A stretch of 19,212 nt of DNA from JBEIFW01 sp044370695. GTDB taxonomy: Bacteria; Actinomycetota; Acidimicrobiia; Acidimicrobiales; Ilumatobacteraceae. The position numbers were made by a program, and so were the translations under genes. The stretch spans positions 1 through 19,212 of the forward strand of contig JBILVB010000068.1 of NCBI GenBank assembly GCA_044370695.1. Direction: 5' to 3'. Shown piece after piece: positions 8,134 through 14,630 of this stretch (position 1 is the stretch's first letter; every line of letters starts with the position of its first letter). Below the pieces are notes generated by a model. It searched no databases and was not told where the DNA came from. It saw nothing but the letters and a program-made list of their open reading frames with translations.

Positions 8134-8154
8134 CCGGGCGAGCGACCGTCAGTT
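8128..8154. terminator. Possible bidirectional hairpin across two convergent stop codons
   Basis: AACTGAC (8128-8134) and GTCAGTT (8148-8154) form a perfect 7-base inverted repeat with a 13-base loop. The left arm contains the TGA of the acyl-CoA dehydrogenase gene and the right arm the stop of yqgE on the other strand. There is no run of T, so it is not a classical intrinsic terminator. GC-rich actinobacteria often use hairpins without a U-tract, but this assignment is weak. Confidence 0.3.
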
Positions 8155-8664
8155 CGCCGACGCGTCGTCGGGGAAGTTCGCGAGCCAACGGAGCCGGCCG
8201 GTTTGGCGGCCGAGCACGATGCGCCAGAGCCGTTCGGGCTCGGGATGGAACGCGTCGGCGGGATCGGCGTCGACGACGATCCAGGCGTCGGCGGCGATCT
8301 CGCCCTCGAGCTGACCGGGGCCCCAGCCGGCGTAGCCCAGGAAGAGCCGCACCTCGGCGATCTCAGGCGGGTCGCCGGCGAGATCGAGCGCGTGCCAACC
8401 AGGCGTGGAGGACGAGCGTGCCAATCCGATCACGCCGTCGGTGCCGACGGGCCCGCCGACGAAAAGTCCGCCGGGAGCGGCCAGCGCCGGGCTCCATCGA
8501 GCCAGTGGGTCGGGAATCTGGCCGGGGTGACGTCGGTTGAGTACCAATCCCAGGGCACCATGTTCTCCGTGGTCGAGCAGGAGGACCACGGTGCGGTCGA
8601 AGTTCGGATCGACGAGTGGCGGGGTCGCCACGAGCAACCGTCCTTCGAGTGCAGGGACAATCAC
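8149..8664 (-). CDS. YqgE/AlgH family protein (UPF0301)
   Basis: Member of the YqgE/AlgH family (DUF179), 171 residues. It is a small cytoplasmic protein of unsettled function; AlgH was first named for an alginate-related regulatory effect in Pseudomonas. The diagnostic N-terminal block GRLLVATPPLVDPNFDRTVV, then LLLDHGEHGALGLVLNR at about 28-44, is present. So are GGPVGTDGVIGL near 84-95 and the C-terminal FLGYAGWGPGQLEGEIAADA. I take the GTG at 8664 because it gives the family's short start (MIVPALEGRLLVA). A start at 8721 would add 19 residues without family similarity and would run across the divergent gene's ribosome site. There is no Shine-Dalgarno before the GTG, but TAGAAC lies 7 bases upstream, so a leaderless mRNA is possible. 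Confidence 0.9.
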   Translation of the reverse strand: MIVPALEGRLLVATPPLVDPNFDRTVVLLLDHGEHGALGLVLNRRHPGQIPDPLARWSPALAAPGGLFVGGPVGTDGVIGLARSSSTPGWHALDLAGDPPEIAEVRLFLGYAGWGPGQLEGEIAADAWIVVDADPADAFHPEPERLWRIVLGRQTGRLRWLANFPDDASAN

Positions 8665-8711
8665 AGGAATTGTTCTACCGGCTGCGAGTGCGCCGCCGCG
8701 AGGAGGAGCAG

Positions 8712-9383
8712 ATGCGGGCACGGACCAGCGGGCGCGGCGGGCTGATCGGGGTGACCGTGGTGGTCGTCGCAGTGGTGCTCGGTGCGCTCGGGCTCGGCGG
8801 CGCGCTGCTGGCCGTGCGCATCGGTGAACTGTTCGAGACCACGACCGTCGACCGGAGCCCGCCGCCGGTGCTGCAGACGCTCCGGGACCTTTCGCAGTAC
8901 AAGGCGGCGTCGGCGAGCTTCGAGGTCATCGTCGACACGGAGCGTGACGTGAAGTACCTCCCGTCGTTCATCGCCGGGGAGCGCACGCTCTTCGTCGCCG
9001 TGGGCTCCGTCGACGCGACGGTCGACTTCTCGGCCCTGGCCGACTCGGCCGTCGTCATGGCGGACGATCGCGGGGCCGTGTCGATACGTCTGCCCCGGGC
9101 CGTCCTGGCCGAACCGGTCGTCGACACCGAGCAGAGCCGGGTGGCCGCTCGCTCGCGCGGCCTGTTCGATCGCGTGGCCGGCATCTTCCAGTCGGAGCCG
9201 ACGAGCGATCGTCCGCTGTACCTCGCGGCGGAGGCGAAGATGGCCGATGCTGCCAAGGCGACGTCGCTGCGGGAACGGGCGGAGGAGAACACCCGGATCA
9301 TGCTGACGTCGCTGCTGCGGTCGCTCGGGTTCGAACGGGTCACGGTCACCTTCGTGGAGACGGCCCCGGTCAGCCGTCCCTGA
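8712..9383 (+). CDS. DUF4230 family membrane-anchored protein
   Basis: The 223-residue protein has a short basic N-terminus, one hydrophobic helix at about 10-36 and a soluble remainder, so it is anchored in the membrane by its N-terminus with the bulk probably outside. The soluble part matches the pattern of DUF4230 (LRDLSQYKAASASFEVIVDTERD, then PSFIAGERTLFVAVGSVDATVDFSALAD); the role of this family is unknown. A charged region near 175-205 (AEAKMADAAKATSLRERAEEN) is probably helical. The ATG at 8712 is fixed by a perfect AGGAGG 5 bases upstream (8701-8706). Only 47 bases separate it from the divergent yqgE start. The 3' end faces the Thr-rich lipoprotein gene with a 21-base gap. Confidence 0.85.
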   Translation: MRARTSGRGGLIGVTVVVVAVVLGALGLGGALLAVRIGELFETTTVDRSPPPVLQTLRDLSQYKAASASFEVIVDTERDVKYLPSFIAGERTLFVAVGSVDATVDFSALADSAVVMADDRGAVSIRLPRAVLAEPVVDTEQSRVAARSRGLFDRVAGIFQSEPTSDRPLYLAAEAKMADAAKATSLRERAEENTRIMLTSLLRSLGFERVTVTFVETAPVSRP

Positions 9384-9387
9384 CCGG
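9366..9387. terminator. Possible hairpin across the DUF4230 stop codon
   Basis: CCGGTCA (9366-9372) and TGACCGG (9381-9387) form a perfect 7-base inverted repeat with an 8-base loop. The right arm starts with the TGA stop. The convergent lipoprotein gene ends 18 bases further on. No U-tract follows. A terminator for the DUF4230 gene is plausible but weakly supported. Confidence 0.3.
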
Positions 9388-9404
9388 TCGGGCTTCGGGG
9401 ACGA

Positions 9405-10001
9405 TCATCGGCAGGCGTTCTCGCGCACCCGGGGTGCGGCGCACACGTCGACCACGGCCGCGGAGGTCACGCTGAGGCCGGTCGCGGTCTTGGCGACCTT
9501 CAGGTGGAACTCTCGCTGTGAGACGCCCGGGAGTCCGGTGCCCGTGGCGACGAGTACGACCCCGACCGGATTGCCCGTGCTGGTCCAGCCGACCCGGACG
9601 GCGGCGCTCTCGCCGCCGGCCCGGGCGGCGAGGGCCTTGCGGAGGTCGGCTGCGGCCTTCTGCGCGAACGTCTCCGGGGTGGCGCCGGCGAGTTCGCCGC
9701 CCACGGCGGCTTTCACCATCGCGGTCGCGTCGACGAAGGAGGTGCGCGTCGGAGCGCCTGCGGTCGTGGTCGGGCTCGCCGTGGTCGCCGGCGTTGCGAT
9801 CGTCGAGGTCGCGGGGGATTCCACCTCGGGAACGACGATCGCCGGCGCCGGTGTCACCACGGTCGCCGAGGGCGGAAGGGTGACCATCGTGGTGGTCGCC
9901 TTCACGGTCACGGTGGCGACCTTCGGCTCGTCCGATCCGCCGCAGGCCCCGAGGGCGACGCCAGCCATCACACTGGCGGCCAGGAAACGAAAACCGGTCA
10001 T
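9405..10001 (-). CDS. Thr/Pro-rich lipoprotein, function unknown
   Basis: The 198-residue protein begins with a lipoprotein signal peptide, MTGFRFLAASVMAGVALGAC, with lipobox LGAC and Cys20. A long low-complexity linker rich in Thr, Pro, Ala and Val follows to about residue 90, as in many secreted actinobacterial proteins that must reach through the cell wall. The C-terminal part (about 91-198, starting RTSFVDATAMVKAAVGGELA) looks like a small globular domain with a possible disulfide pair (Cys near 186 and 197). I do not recognise this domain. The ATG at 10001 has GGAG 7 bases upstream; upstream alternatives would put residues in front of the signal peptide. It is divergent from argC, with 133 bases between the starts. 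Confidence 0.8.
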   Translation of the reverse strand: MTGFRFLAASVMAGVALGACGGSDEPKVATVTVKATTTMVTLPPSATVVTPAPAIVVPEVESPATSTIATPATTASPTTTAGAPTRTSFVDATAMVKAAVGGELAGATPETFAQKAAADLRKALAARAGGESAAVRVGWTSTGNPVGVVLVATGTGLPGVSQREFHLKVAKTATGLSVTSAAVVDVCAAPRVRENACR

Positions 10002-10028
10002 GGGTGAACTCCTCGTCGGACTCCACCC

Positions 10029-10043
10029 GCAGCACCATGCTGC
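10029..10043. repeat. Short inverted repeat in the lipoprotein gene leader
   Basis: GCAGCA, three bases (CCA), then TGCTGC: a perfect 6-base inverted repeat 28 bases in front of the lipoprotein start. It could be an operator or an mRNA hairpin. The rest of the 133-base gap up to the ARG boxes shows nothing else I can name, and no clear -10 for the lipoprotein gene is visible. Confidence 0.3.
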
Positions 10044-10095
10044 CACATCGCCCAACCCTCGTCTGCGGCGGCGGCTGGGTCCGGGGAATCATTCT

Positions 10096-10133
10096 TGTGC
10101 ATCATCATTCGGGGTCATGTATGGTCATGCACT
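10096..10133 (+). promoter_or_regulatory. Tandem ARG boxes: ArgR operator in front of argC
   Basis: Two 18-base boxes fit the ARG-box layout of two 5-base half sites 4 bases apart. Box 1 (10096-10113) has TGCAT at 10098-10102 and ATTCG at 10107-10111. Box 2 (10116-10133) has TGTAT at 10118-10122 and ATGCA at 10127-10131. The boxes are 2 bases apart, matching the 2-3 base spacing of paired ARG boxes known in other bacteria, where a hexameric ArgR binds one face of the DNA. The TGCAT half site is the form reported for actinobacteria. Box 2 covers the inferred -10 element of argC and ends 1 base before its GTG start. The argR gene is fifth in the same transcription unit. Confidence 0.7.
10120..10125 (+). 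promoter_or_regulatory. Probable -10 element of the arg operon (leaderless argC)
   Basis: TATGGT matches TANNNT and ends 9 bases before the GTG at 10135. Transcription would start at or within a few bases of the start codon, which agrees with the absence of any Shine-Dalgarno there. A weak -35 candidate is GTGCAT (10097-10102) with a 17-base spacer. Both elements lie inside the two ARG boxes, so bound ArgR would block polymerase directly. Confidence 0.45.
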
Positions 10134-10134
10134 C

Positions 10135-11160
10135 GTGACGGCCAAGAAGCGGATCGGCATCGTGGGTGCGTCGGGGTACACGGGGTTGGAGTTGTTACGG
10201 ATCCTCGCCGGGCACCCCGACTGCGAGGTCGCGCTCGCCACCGGGGAAACGCAGGCGGGAACCTTGGCGGCGAGCCTCTATCCGAGTCTGCGCGTCGCCT
10301 ACCCGGACCTGGTCTTCGGCGAGTTCGACGCGGCGGCCTGCGACGGCCTCGACGCAGTGTTCCTCGGTCTACCCCACGAGGCCTCCCTCGAGCTCGCGCC
10401 GCAACTGGTCGGTCGGGTGGGCGTGGTCGTCGACCTGTCCGCCGCCTACCGGTTGAAGGACGCGTCGCTCTACCCTCGCTGGTACGGCTTCGAGCACACG
10501 CAGCCGACGCTGCTGGCCGAGGCCGTCTACGGTCTGCCGGAGCGCCATCGGGCCGAGCTCGGCGGCGCTCGCCTCGTCGCCACGCCGGGCTGCTACGTGA
10601 CGGCGGCGACGCTCGCCCTCGCCCCGTTGGTCGACGCCGGCCTCATCGAGCCCCACGGCGTGGTCGTCGATGCGGCGAGCGGGGTGTCGGGTGCCGGCCG
10701 CGGCCCGAAGCACACGAACTCGTTCTGCACCGTCGACGAGGACTTCACGGCGTACGGCCTGATCGATCATCGCCACACCCCGGAGATGGAACAGGAGATC
10801 GGGGCGCAGGTGCTGTTCACGCCGCACCTCGCACCGATGAACCGGGGCATCCTGGCGACGTGCTACGCCCGGCCCGCTGCGCCGGGGAGTACCGCTTCGG
10901 TGCTGGCGGCGTTGGCCCGGGCCTATTCCGGCGAGCCGTTCGTCTCGGTGCGCCCGGACTCGCCCTCGACGAAGGCGACGCTCGGATCGAACGCGGTCCA
11001 CCTGAGCGCCCGCGTCGACGAGCGCACCGGATGGGTCATGGTCCTGTGCGCGATCGACAACCTGACGAAGGGCGCCTCGGGCGGGGCCGTGCAGGCGATG
11101 AACGTTGCGCTCGGCCTCACCGAGACCGCCGGACTCAGCGCCGTCGGGGTGTACCCGTGA
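10135..11160 (+). CDS. argC: N-acetyl-gamma-glutamyl-phosphate reductase
   Basis: Third step of arginine synthesis: reduces N-acetylglutamyl 5-phosphate to the semialdehyde with NADPH; cytoplasmic. With the GTG start the protein has 341 residues. Visible are the dinucleotide-binding GASGYTGLELLR at 11-22, the catalytic Cys153 in ATPGCYVTAA, the stretch SGVSGAGRGPKHTNSF at 182-197, and the catalytic His in DHRHTPE (211-217). Close to the end is IDNLTKGASGGAVQAMN. The in-frame ATG at 10117 would add six residues (MYGHAL) but lies inside the second ARG box and 3 bases upstream of the likely -10 element, so GTG 10135 is preferred. The NSF...DEDFTAYGL...HRHTPEMEQ segment resembles the widespread bacterial ArgC form more than the M. 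tuberculosis protein. The stop overlaps argB by 4 bases. Confidence 0.95.
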   Translation: MTAKKRIGIVGASGYTGLELLRILAGHPDCEVALATGETQAGTLAASLYPSLRVAYPDLVFGEFDAAACDGLDAVFLGLPHEASLELAPQLVGRVGVVVDLSAAYRLKDASLYPRWYGFEHTQPTLLAEAVYGLPERHRAELGGARLVATPGCYVTAATLALAPLVDAGLIEPHGVVVDAASGVSGAGRGPKHTNSFCTVDEDFTAYGLIDHRHTPEMEQEIGAQVLFTPHLAPMNRGILATCYARPAAPGSTASVLAALARAYSGEPFVSVRPDSPSTKATLGSNAVHLSARVDERTGWVMVLCAIDNLTKGASGGAVQAMNVALGLTETAGLSAVGVYP

Positions 11161-12047
11161 CCGGGCACGACCGACTCGCCGGTGCGGCCGACAAAGCCGA
11201 GGTCCTCGTCGAGGCCCTGCCGTACATCCGGCGGTTCTCCGGCAAGGTCGTCGTCGTGAAGTACGGCGGCAACGCTCTCGCGGGAGCGAGCGAGGACGAC
11301 GCGCTCGCCTTGTTCGCCGAGGACGTCGTGCTGATGCACGCCGTCGGGATGCGACCCGTCGTCGTGCACGGGGGCGGGCCGCAGATCAGCGACCTGATGA
11401 GCCGGCTGGGGAAGGTCCCCGAGTTCCGCGACGGCCTGCGCGTCACCGACCGGGAGACGGTCGACATCGCCCGCATGGTCCTGCGCGGTCAGGTGAACCC
11501 GCAGCTCGTCGCCGCGATCAACGTCCACGGACCGCTGGCGGTCGGGGTCTCCGGCGAGGATGCCGGCCTGTTGCGCGCGAAGGCGCGCGACCCACAACTC
11601 GGCTTCGTCGGCGACGTGACCGACGTGAACCCGGCCATCCTGCTCCGCCTCCTCGCCCAAGATCTCATCCCGGTGGTTGCGACCATCGGGGCCGACGAGC
11701 TCGGTCAGGCGTACAACATCAACGCCGACACCGTCGCCGGGGTGCTCGCCACCGCGCTCGGGGCGGAGAAGCTCATCTACCTGACCGACATCGAGGGGGT
11801 CCGGCGCGACGTCGCCGATCCCGACAGCCTCATCCGGCGCACCACCGCCGACGAACTCGACTCGCTCATGGCCGACGGCACGCTCACCGGGGGCATGATC
11901 CCCAAGATCGCCTCGTGTGTCGGCGCGGTGCGTGGCGGGGTTCGGCGGGCGCACATCCTCGACGGTCGCATCCCGCACGTGCTGCTGCTCGAGATCTTCA
12001 CCGACGAAGGGATCGGGACGATGGTGACCAACGGGGAGTCGACATGA
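11157..12047 (+). CDS. argB: Acetylglutamate kinase
   Basis: Second step of arginine synthesis: phosphorylates N-acetylglutamate with ATP. The protein has 296 residues, the normal size. Marks: VVVVKYGGNAL at 31-41, HGGGPQ at 71-76, the ATP-side NINADTVAGVLATALGAEK block, GGMIPKIASCVGAVRGGV, and the C-terminal LLLEIFTDEGIGTMV. The N-terminal helix before the kinase core (AEVLVEALPYIRRFSGK) and the EIFTDEGIGT tail are features of hexameric, arginine-inhibited enzymes, so feedback inhibition by arginine is likely (inference). The GTG start overlaps the argC stop as GTGA. No argJ lies between argC and argB, unlike the usual actinobacterial order. The stop overlaps argD as ATGA. Confidence 0.97.
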   Translation: MTGHDRLAGAADKAEVLVEALPYIRRFSGKVVVVKYGGNALAGASEDDALALFAEDVVLMHAVGMRPVVVHGGGPQISDLMSRLGKVPEFRDGLRVTDRETVDIARMVLRGQVNPQLVAAINVHGPLAVGVSGEDAGLLRAKARDPQLGFVGDVTDVNPAILLRLLAQDLIPVVATIGADELGQAYNINADTVAGVLATALGAEKLIYLTDIEGVRRDVADPDSLIRRTTADELDSLMADGTLTGGMIPKIASCVGAVRGGVRRAHILDGRIPHVLLLEIFTDEGIGTMVTNGEST

Positions 12048-13243
12048 CCACGCACGCCGACGCGATGCACGCCCCTTCGGGGCTCGAGCACTGCCCGCTC
12101 ATGCCGACGTACGGCCCGCCGCCGGTGATGTTCGTCCGCGGCTCGGGCACGGAGCTGTGGGACGCCGACGGGCGTCGATACCTCGACCTGCTCTCCGGCC
12201 TGGCGGTCACCTCGCTCGGCCACGCGCATCCCGCCGTCGCCGATGCGCTCGCCGCCCAGGCTCGGACGCTCCTGCACACGTCGAACCTGTTCGCCACCGA
12301 GCACGCCTGGCAGGTTGCGACGACCCTCGACCGGCTGCTGGGCGGCGGCGGTCAGGTGTTCTTCTGCAACTCTGGCGCCGAGGCGAACGAGTGCGCCATA
12401 AAGCTGGCGCGCAAGTGGGGCGGTCGGGGCCGGCACGTCGTCGTCTCCGCGTACGGCAGCTTCCACGGGCGGACGCTGGCGACGCTGCACGCGACCGGCC
12501 AGCCGGCCAAGCACGAGCCGTTCCAGCCGCTGCCCGACGGCTTCCGCCACGTCGCCTGGAACGACCTCGACGCCCTGGCGGCGGCGATCACGCCCGACGT
12601 CTCCGCCGTGTTGCTCGAGCCGGTGCAGGGCGAGGGCGGGGTGAACCCGGCGACGCTCGAGTACTTCCAGGGTGTCCGGCGGCTGTGCGACGAGCGTGGC
12701 CTGCTGTTCATGGTCGACGAGGTCCAGACCGGTCTCGCGCGTTGCGGCGCATGGTTCGCCCACCAGCACTTCGGCGTCGTCCCCGACGTCGTGACGATGG
12801 CCAAGGCGCTCGGCAACGGCATGCCGATCGGTGCCTGCTGGGCCCGGCGAGAGGTCGCTGGGGCGTTCCAGCCCGGCGACCACGCCACCACGTTCGGCGG
12901 CACGCCGCTCGCCTGCGCCGCGGCCAAGGCCGTGCTCGCCGAGATGGAGCGGATCGATGCGCCCGCAACGGCCCGCCGAGCCGGCGAGCGACTCACGGCG
13001 GCGCTGCTCGCCACACCAGGGGTCGCCGGCGTGCGCGGCCTCGGCGTGCTGATCGCGGCCGAACTCGACGGTCGTGACGCCAAGGCCGTCGCCGGCGAAC
13101 TGCTGGCGCGCGGCATCGTCGTCAACGCAGTGACCGCCACGGCGCTCCGTCTCGCCCCCCCGATCACGATCGGTGACGACGAGATCACCGAGGCCGTCGG
13201 GGTGCTCGCCGCCGTCCTGGCCGACGGCGTGGGGCGCCCGTGA
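12044..13243 (+). CDS. argD: Acetylornithine aminotransferase
   Basis: Fourth step: transfers the amino group of glutamate to N-acetylglutamate semialdehyde to give N-acetylornithine; PLP enzyme of the class III aminotransferases, cytoplasmic, 399 residues. Marks: LLSGLAVTSLGHAHPAV at 49-65, FFCNSGAEANECAIKLARKW at 106-125, SFHGRTLATLHATGQ at 139-153, LLEPVQGEGGVNPA at 190-203, the PLP-binding VDEVQTGLARCG (Asp225), and Lys254 in TMAKALGNGMPIG, which forms the internal aldimine. The ATG overlaps the argB stop (ATGA) and follows GGGGAG by 5 bases. The same enzyme may also serve lysine synthesis as succinyl-DAP aminotransferase in some bacteria; nothing here decides that. The stop overlaps argF as GTGA. 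Confidence 0.96.
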   Translation: MTTHADAMHAPSGLEHCPLMPTYGPPPVMFVRGSGTELWDADGRRYLDLLSGLAVTSLGHAHPAVADALAAQARTLLHTSNLFATEHAWQVATTLDRLLGGGGQVFFCNSGAEANECAIKLARKWGGRGRHVVVSAYGSFHGRTLATLHATGQPAKHEPFQPLPDGFRHVAWNDLDALAAAITPDVSAVLLEPVQGEGGVNPATLEYFQGVRRLCDERGLLFMVDEVQTGLARCGAWFAHQHFGVVPDVVTMAKALGNGMPIGACWARREVAGAFQPGDHATTFGGTPLACAAAKAVLAEMERIDAPATARRAGERLTAALLATPGVAGVRGLGVLIAAELDGRDAKAVAGELLARGIVVNAVTATALRLAPPITIGDDEITEAVGVLAAVLADGVGRP

Positions 13244-14142
13244 GCCGGACCGCGTCGGCGCGGCACCTTCTCGACGTCGACGACCTGAGCTCGGCCGAAC
13301 TCGCTGCGGTGCTCGACCTCGCGGAGCGCCCGGCGCTTCCCCGGGTGCTGGCGGGCCGGGGGGTGGCGTTGCTGTTCGAGAAGCCGTCCCTGCGCACCCG
13401 ACATTCCACCGAGATCGCTGTCGTCCAACTCGGGGGCCATCCGATCAGTGAGCAGTCCGAGCTCGGTCGCCGGGAATCGATCCCCGACGTCGCACGGACG
13501 CTGTCGGGGTACCACGGGGCGATCGGCGCCCGTGTCTTCGCCCACCGCAAGGTCGCCGAGCTCGCCGCATGGTCGTCCGTCCCGGTCGTCAACCTCCTGT
13601 CCGACGACGCCCACCCCCTGCAGGCGCTCGCCGACCTGCTCACGTTGCGCCAGGAATTCGGCACGCTCGCCGGCGTGCGCATCGCGTGGGTCGGCGACTT
13701 CTCGAACGTGGCTCGATCGTTGGCCAAGGGAGTCGCCCTGTCGGGTGGTTCGCTGGTGTGCTGCTCGCCGCCCGGCTTCGGTCCGTCCGAGGTCGACCGC
13801 GAGGCGGTCGCCGCGCTCGGTGGGGTCCTCGCGGTGGCCCCTCGACCGGCCGATGCGGTCGACGGCGCGAGCGCCGTGGCCACCGACGCCTGGTATTCGA
13901 TGGGCCAGGAAGCCGATGCCGTCGTTCGCAAGCAGGCCTTCGAAGGCTTCACGATCACCTCGGCGCTCCTGGCCGGTGCGGCACCGGGCGCGGTGTTCCT
14001 TCACTGCCTCCCGGCGCATCGCGGGGAGGAGGTCACCGACGAGGTGATCGACGGCCCGAGGTCGCGGGTGTTCCCCGAAGCGACGAACCGGTTGCACACC
14101 GCCCGAGCGGCGTTCGCGTTCCTGCTGGGGGTGCGTCCGTGA
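13240..14142 (+). CDS. argF: Ornithine carbamoyltransferase
   Basis: Sixth step: joins ornithine and carbamoyl phosphate to citrulline; cytoplasmic, normally a trimer of about 300-residue subunits, and this one has 300. Carbamoyl-phosphate site: FEKPSLRTR (46-54), where the common STRTR reads SLRTR, a variant also known in other carbamoyltransferases. HPLQALADLLTLR at 125-137 is the second phosphate-side motif. The ornithine side has DAWYSMGQE (216-224) and HCLPAHRGEE (255-264, Cys256). Residues after the first motif are HSTEIAV instead of the frequent VSFE. Ornithine fits better than acetylornithine as substrate because HCLP and SMG are intact and the length is short. The GTG start overlaps the argD stop; the ribosome site is weak, so translational coupling is likely. 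Confidence 0.93.
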   Translation: MSRTASARHLLDVDDLSSAELAAVLDLAERPALPRVLAGRGVALLFEKPSLRTRHSTEIAVVQLGGHPISEQSELGRRESIPDVARTLSGYHGAIGARVFAHRKVAELAAWSSVPVVNLLSDDAHPLQALADLLTLRQEFGTLAGVRIAWVGDFSNVARSLAKGVALSGGSLVCCSPPGFGPSEVDREAVAALGGVLAVAPRPADAVDGASAVATDAWYSMGQEADAVVRKQAFEGFTITSALLAGAAPGAVFLHCLPAHRGEEVTDEVIDGPRSRVFPEATNRLHTARAAFAFLLGVRP

Positions 14143-14630
14143 CGAGCGGTGGGCGCATCACCAAGGCCCAACGCCAGCATCGCATCGCGCAGCTCCTCGC
14201 CCATCAGCAGATCACCAGCCAGTCGCAGGTGGTCGAGCTCCTCGGTGCCGACGGCATCCACGCCACGCAGGCGACGGTGTCGCGAGATCTCGAGGACCTC
14301 GGTGCCGTCAAGGTGCGCGTGCCCGGCGGTGAGACCGTGTACGCCATTCCCGAGTTCGAGCCCGAGCGCGTCGCTCCGGCCGATCACCTGCGGCGGGTGC
14401 TCGGGGAATGGGTCGCCGACGTCGCGGCCAGTGGGAACCTGGTCGTGCTGCGCACCCCGCCGGGATGCGCACACGTCGTCGCGTCGGCGCTGGACCGGGC
14501 CGGTCTGAGCGAACTGATCGGCACGGTGGCTGGGGACGACACGCTGCTGTGCGTGGCGGCCGAGGAGGTCGGCGGGACGGTCCTGGCCAGGATGCTGCGC
14601 GACCTGGCGGGGCTCGAGGAGGCACGATGA
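14139..14630 (+). CDS. argR: Arginine repressor
   Basis: DNA-binding repressor that senses L-arginine and controls arginine genes through ARG boxes; 163 residues, usual size. The N-terminal winged helix lies at about 8-70, with the recognition segment ATQATVSRDLEDLGAVKVR (42-60) including the conserved Ser-Arg pair at 49-50. A linker follows, then the C-terminal hexamerisation and arginine-binding domain, with PPGCAHVVASALD (107-119) and GTVAGDDTLL (128-137), whose Asp residues bind arginine. The GTG start overlaps the argF stop (GTGA) and is placed by the family's usual N-terminal length. As fifth gene of the unit behind the ARG boxes at 10096-10133, it should repress its own synthesis. The stop overlaps argH as ATGA. 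Confidence 0.96.
   Translation: MTSGGRITKAQRQHRIAQLLAHQQITSQSQVVELLGADGIHATQATVSRDLEDLGAVKVRVPGGETVYAIPEFEPERVAPADHLRRVLGEWVADVAASGNLVVLRTPPGCAHVVASALDRAGLSELIGTVAGDDTLLCVAAEEVGGTVLARMLRDLAGLEEAR

Noticed and set aside
9370..10092. A 240-codon minus-strand frame overlapping the lipoprotein gene
   Set aside because: The alternative frame at 10001-9405 has a proper ribosome site, signal peptide and lipobox; this one is Arg/Gly/Asp-rich without recognisable features.
10117..10134. ATG at 10117 as the start of argC
   Set aside because: It lies inside the second ARG box and upstream of the likely -10, adds six residues with no family similarity, and has no ribosome site at a workable distance. 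It cannot be fully excluded.
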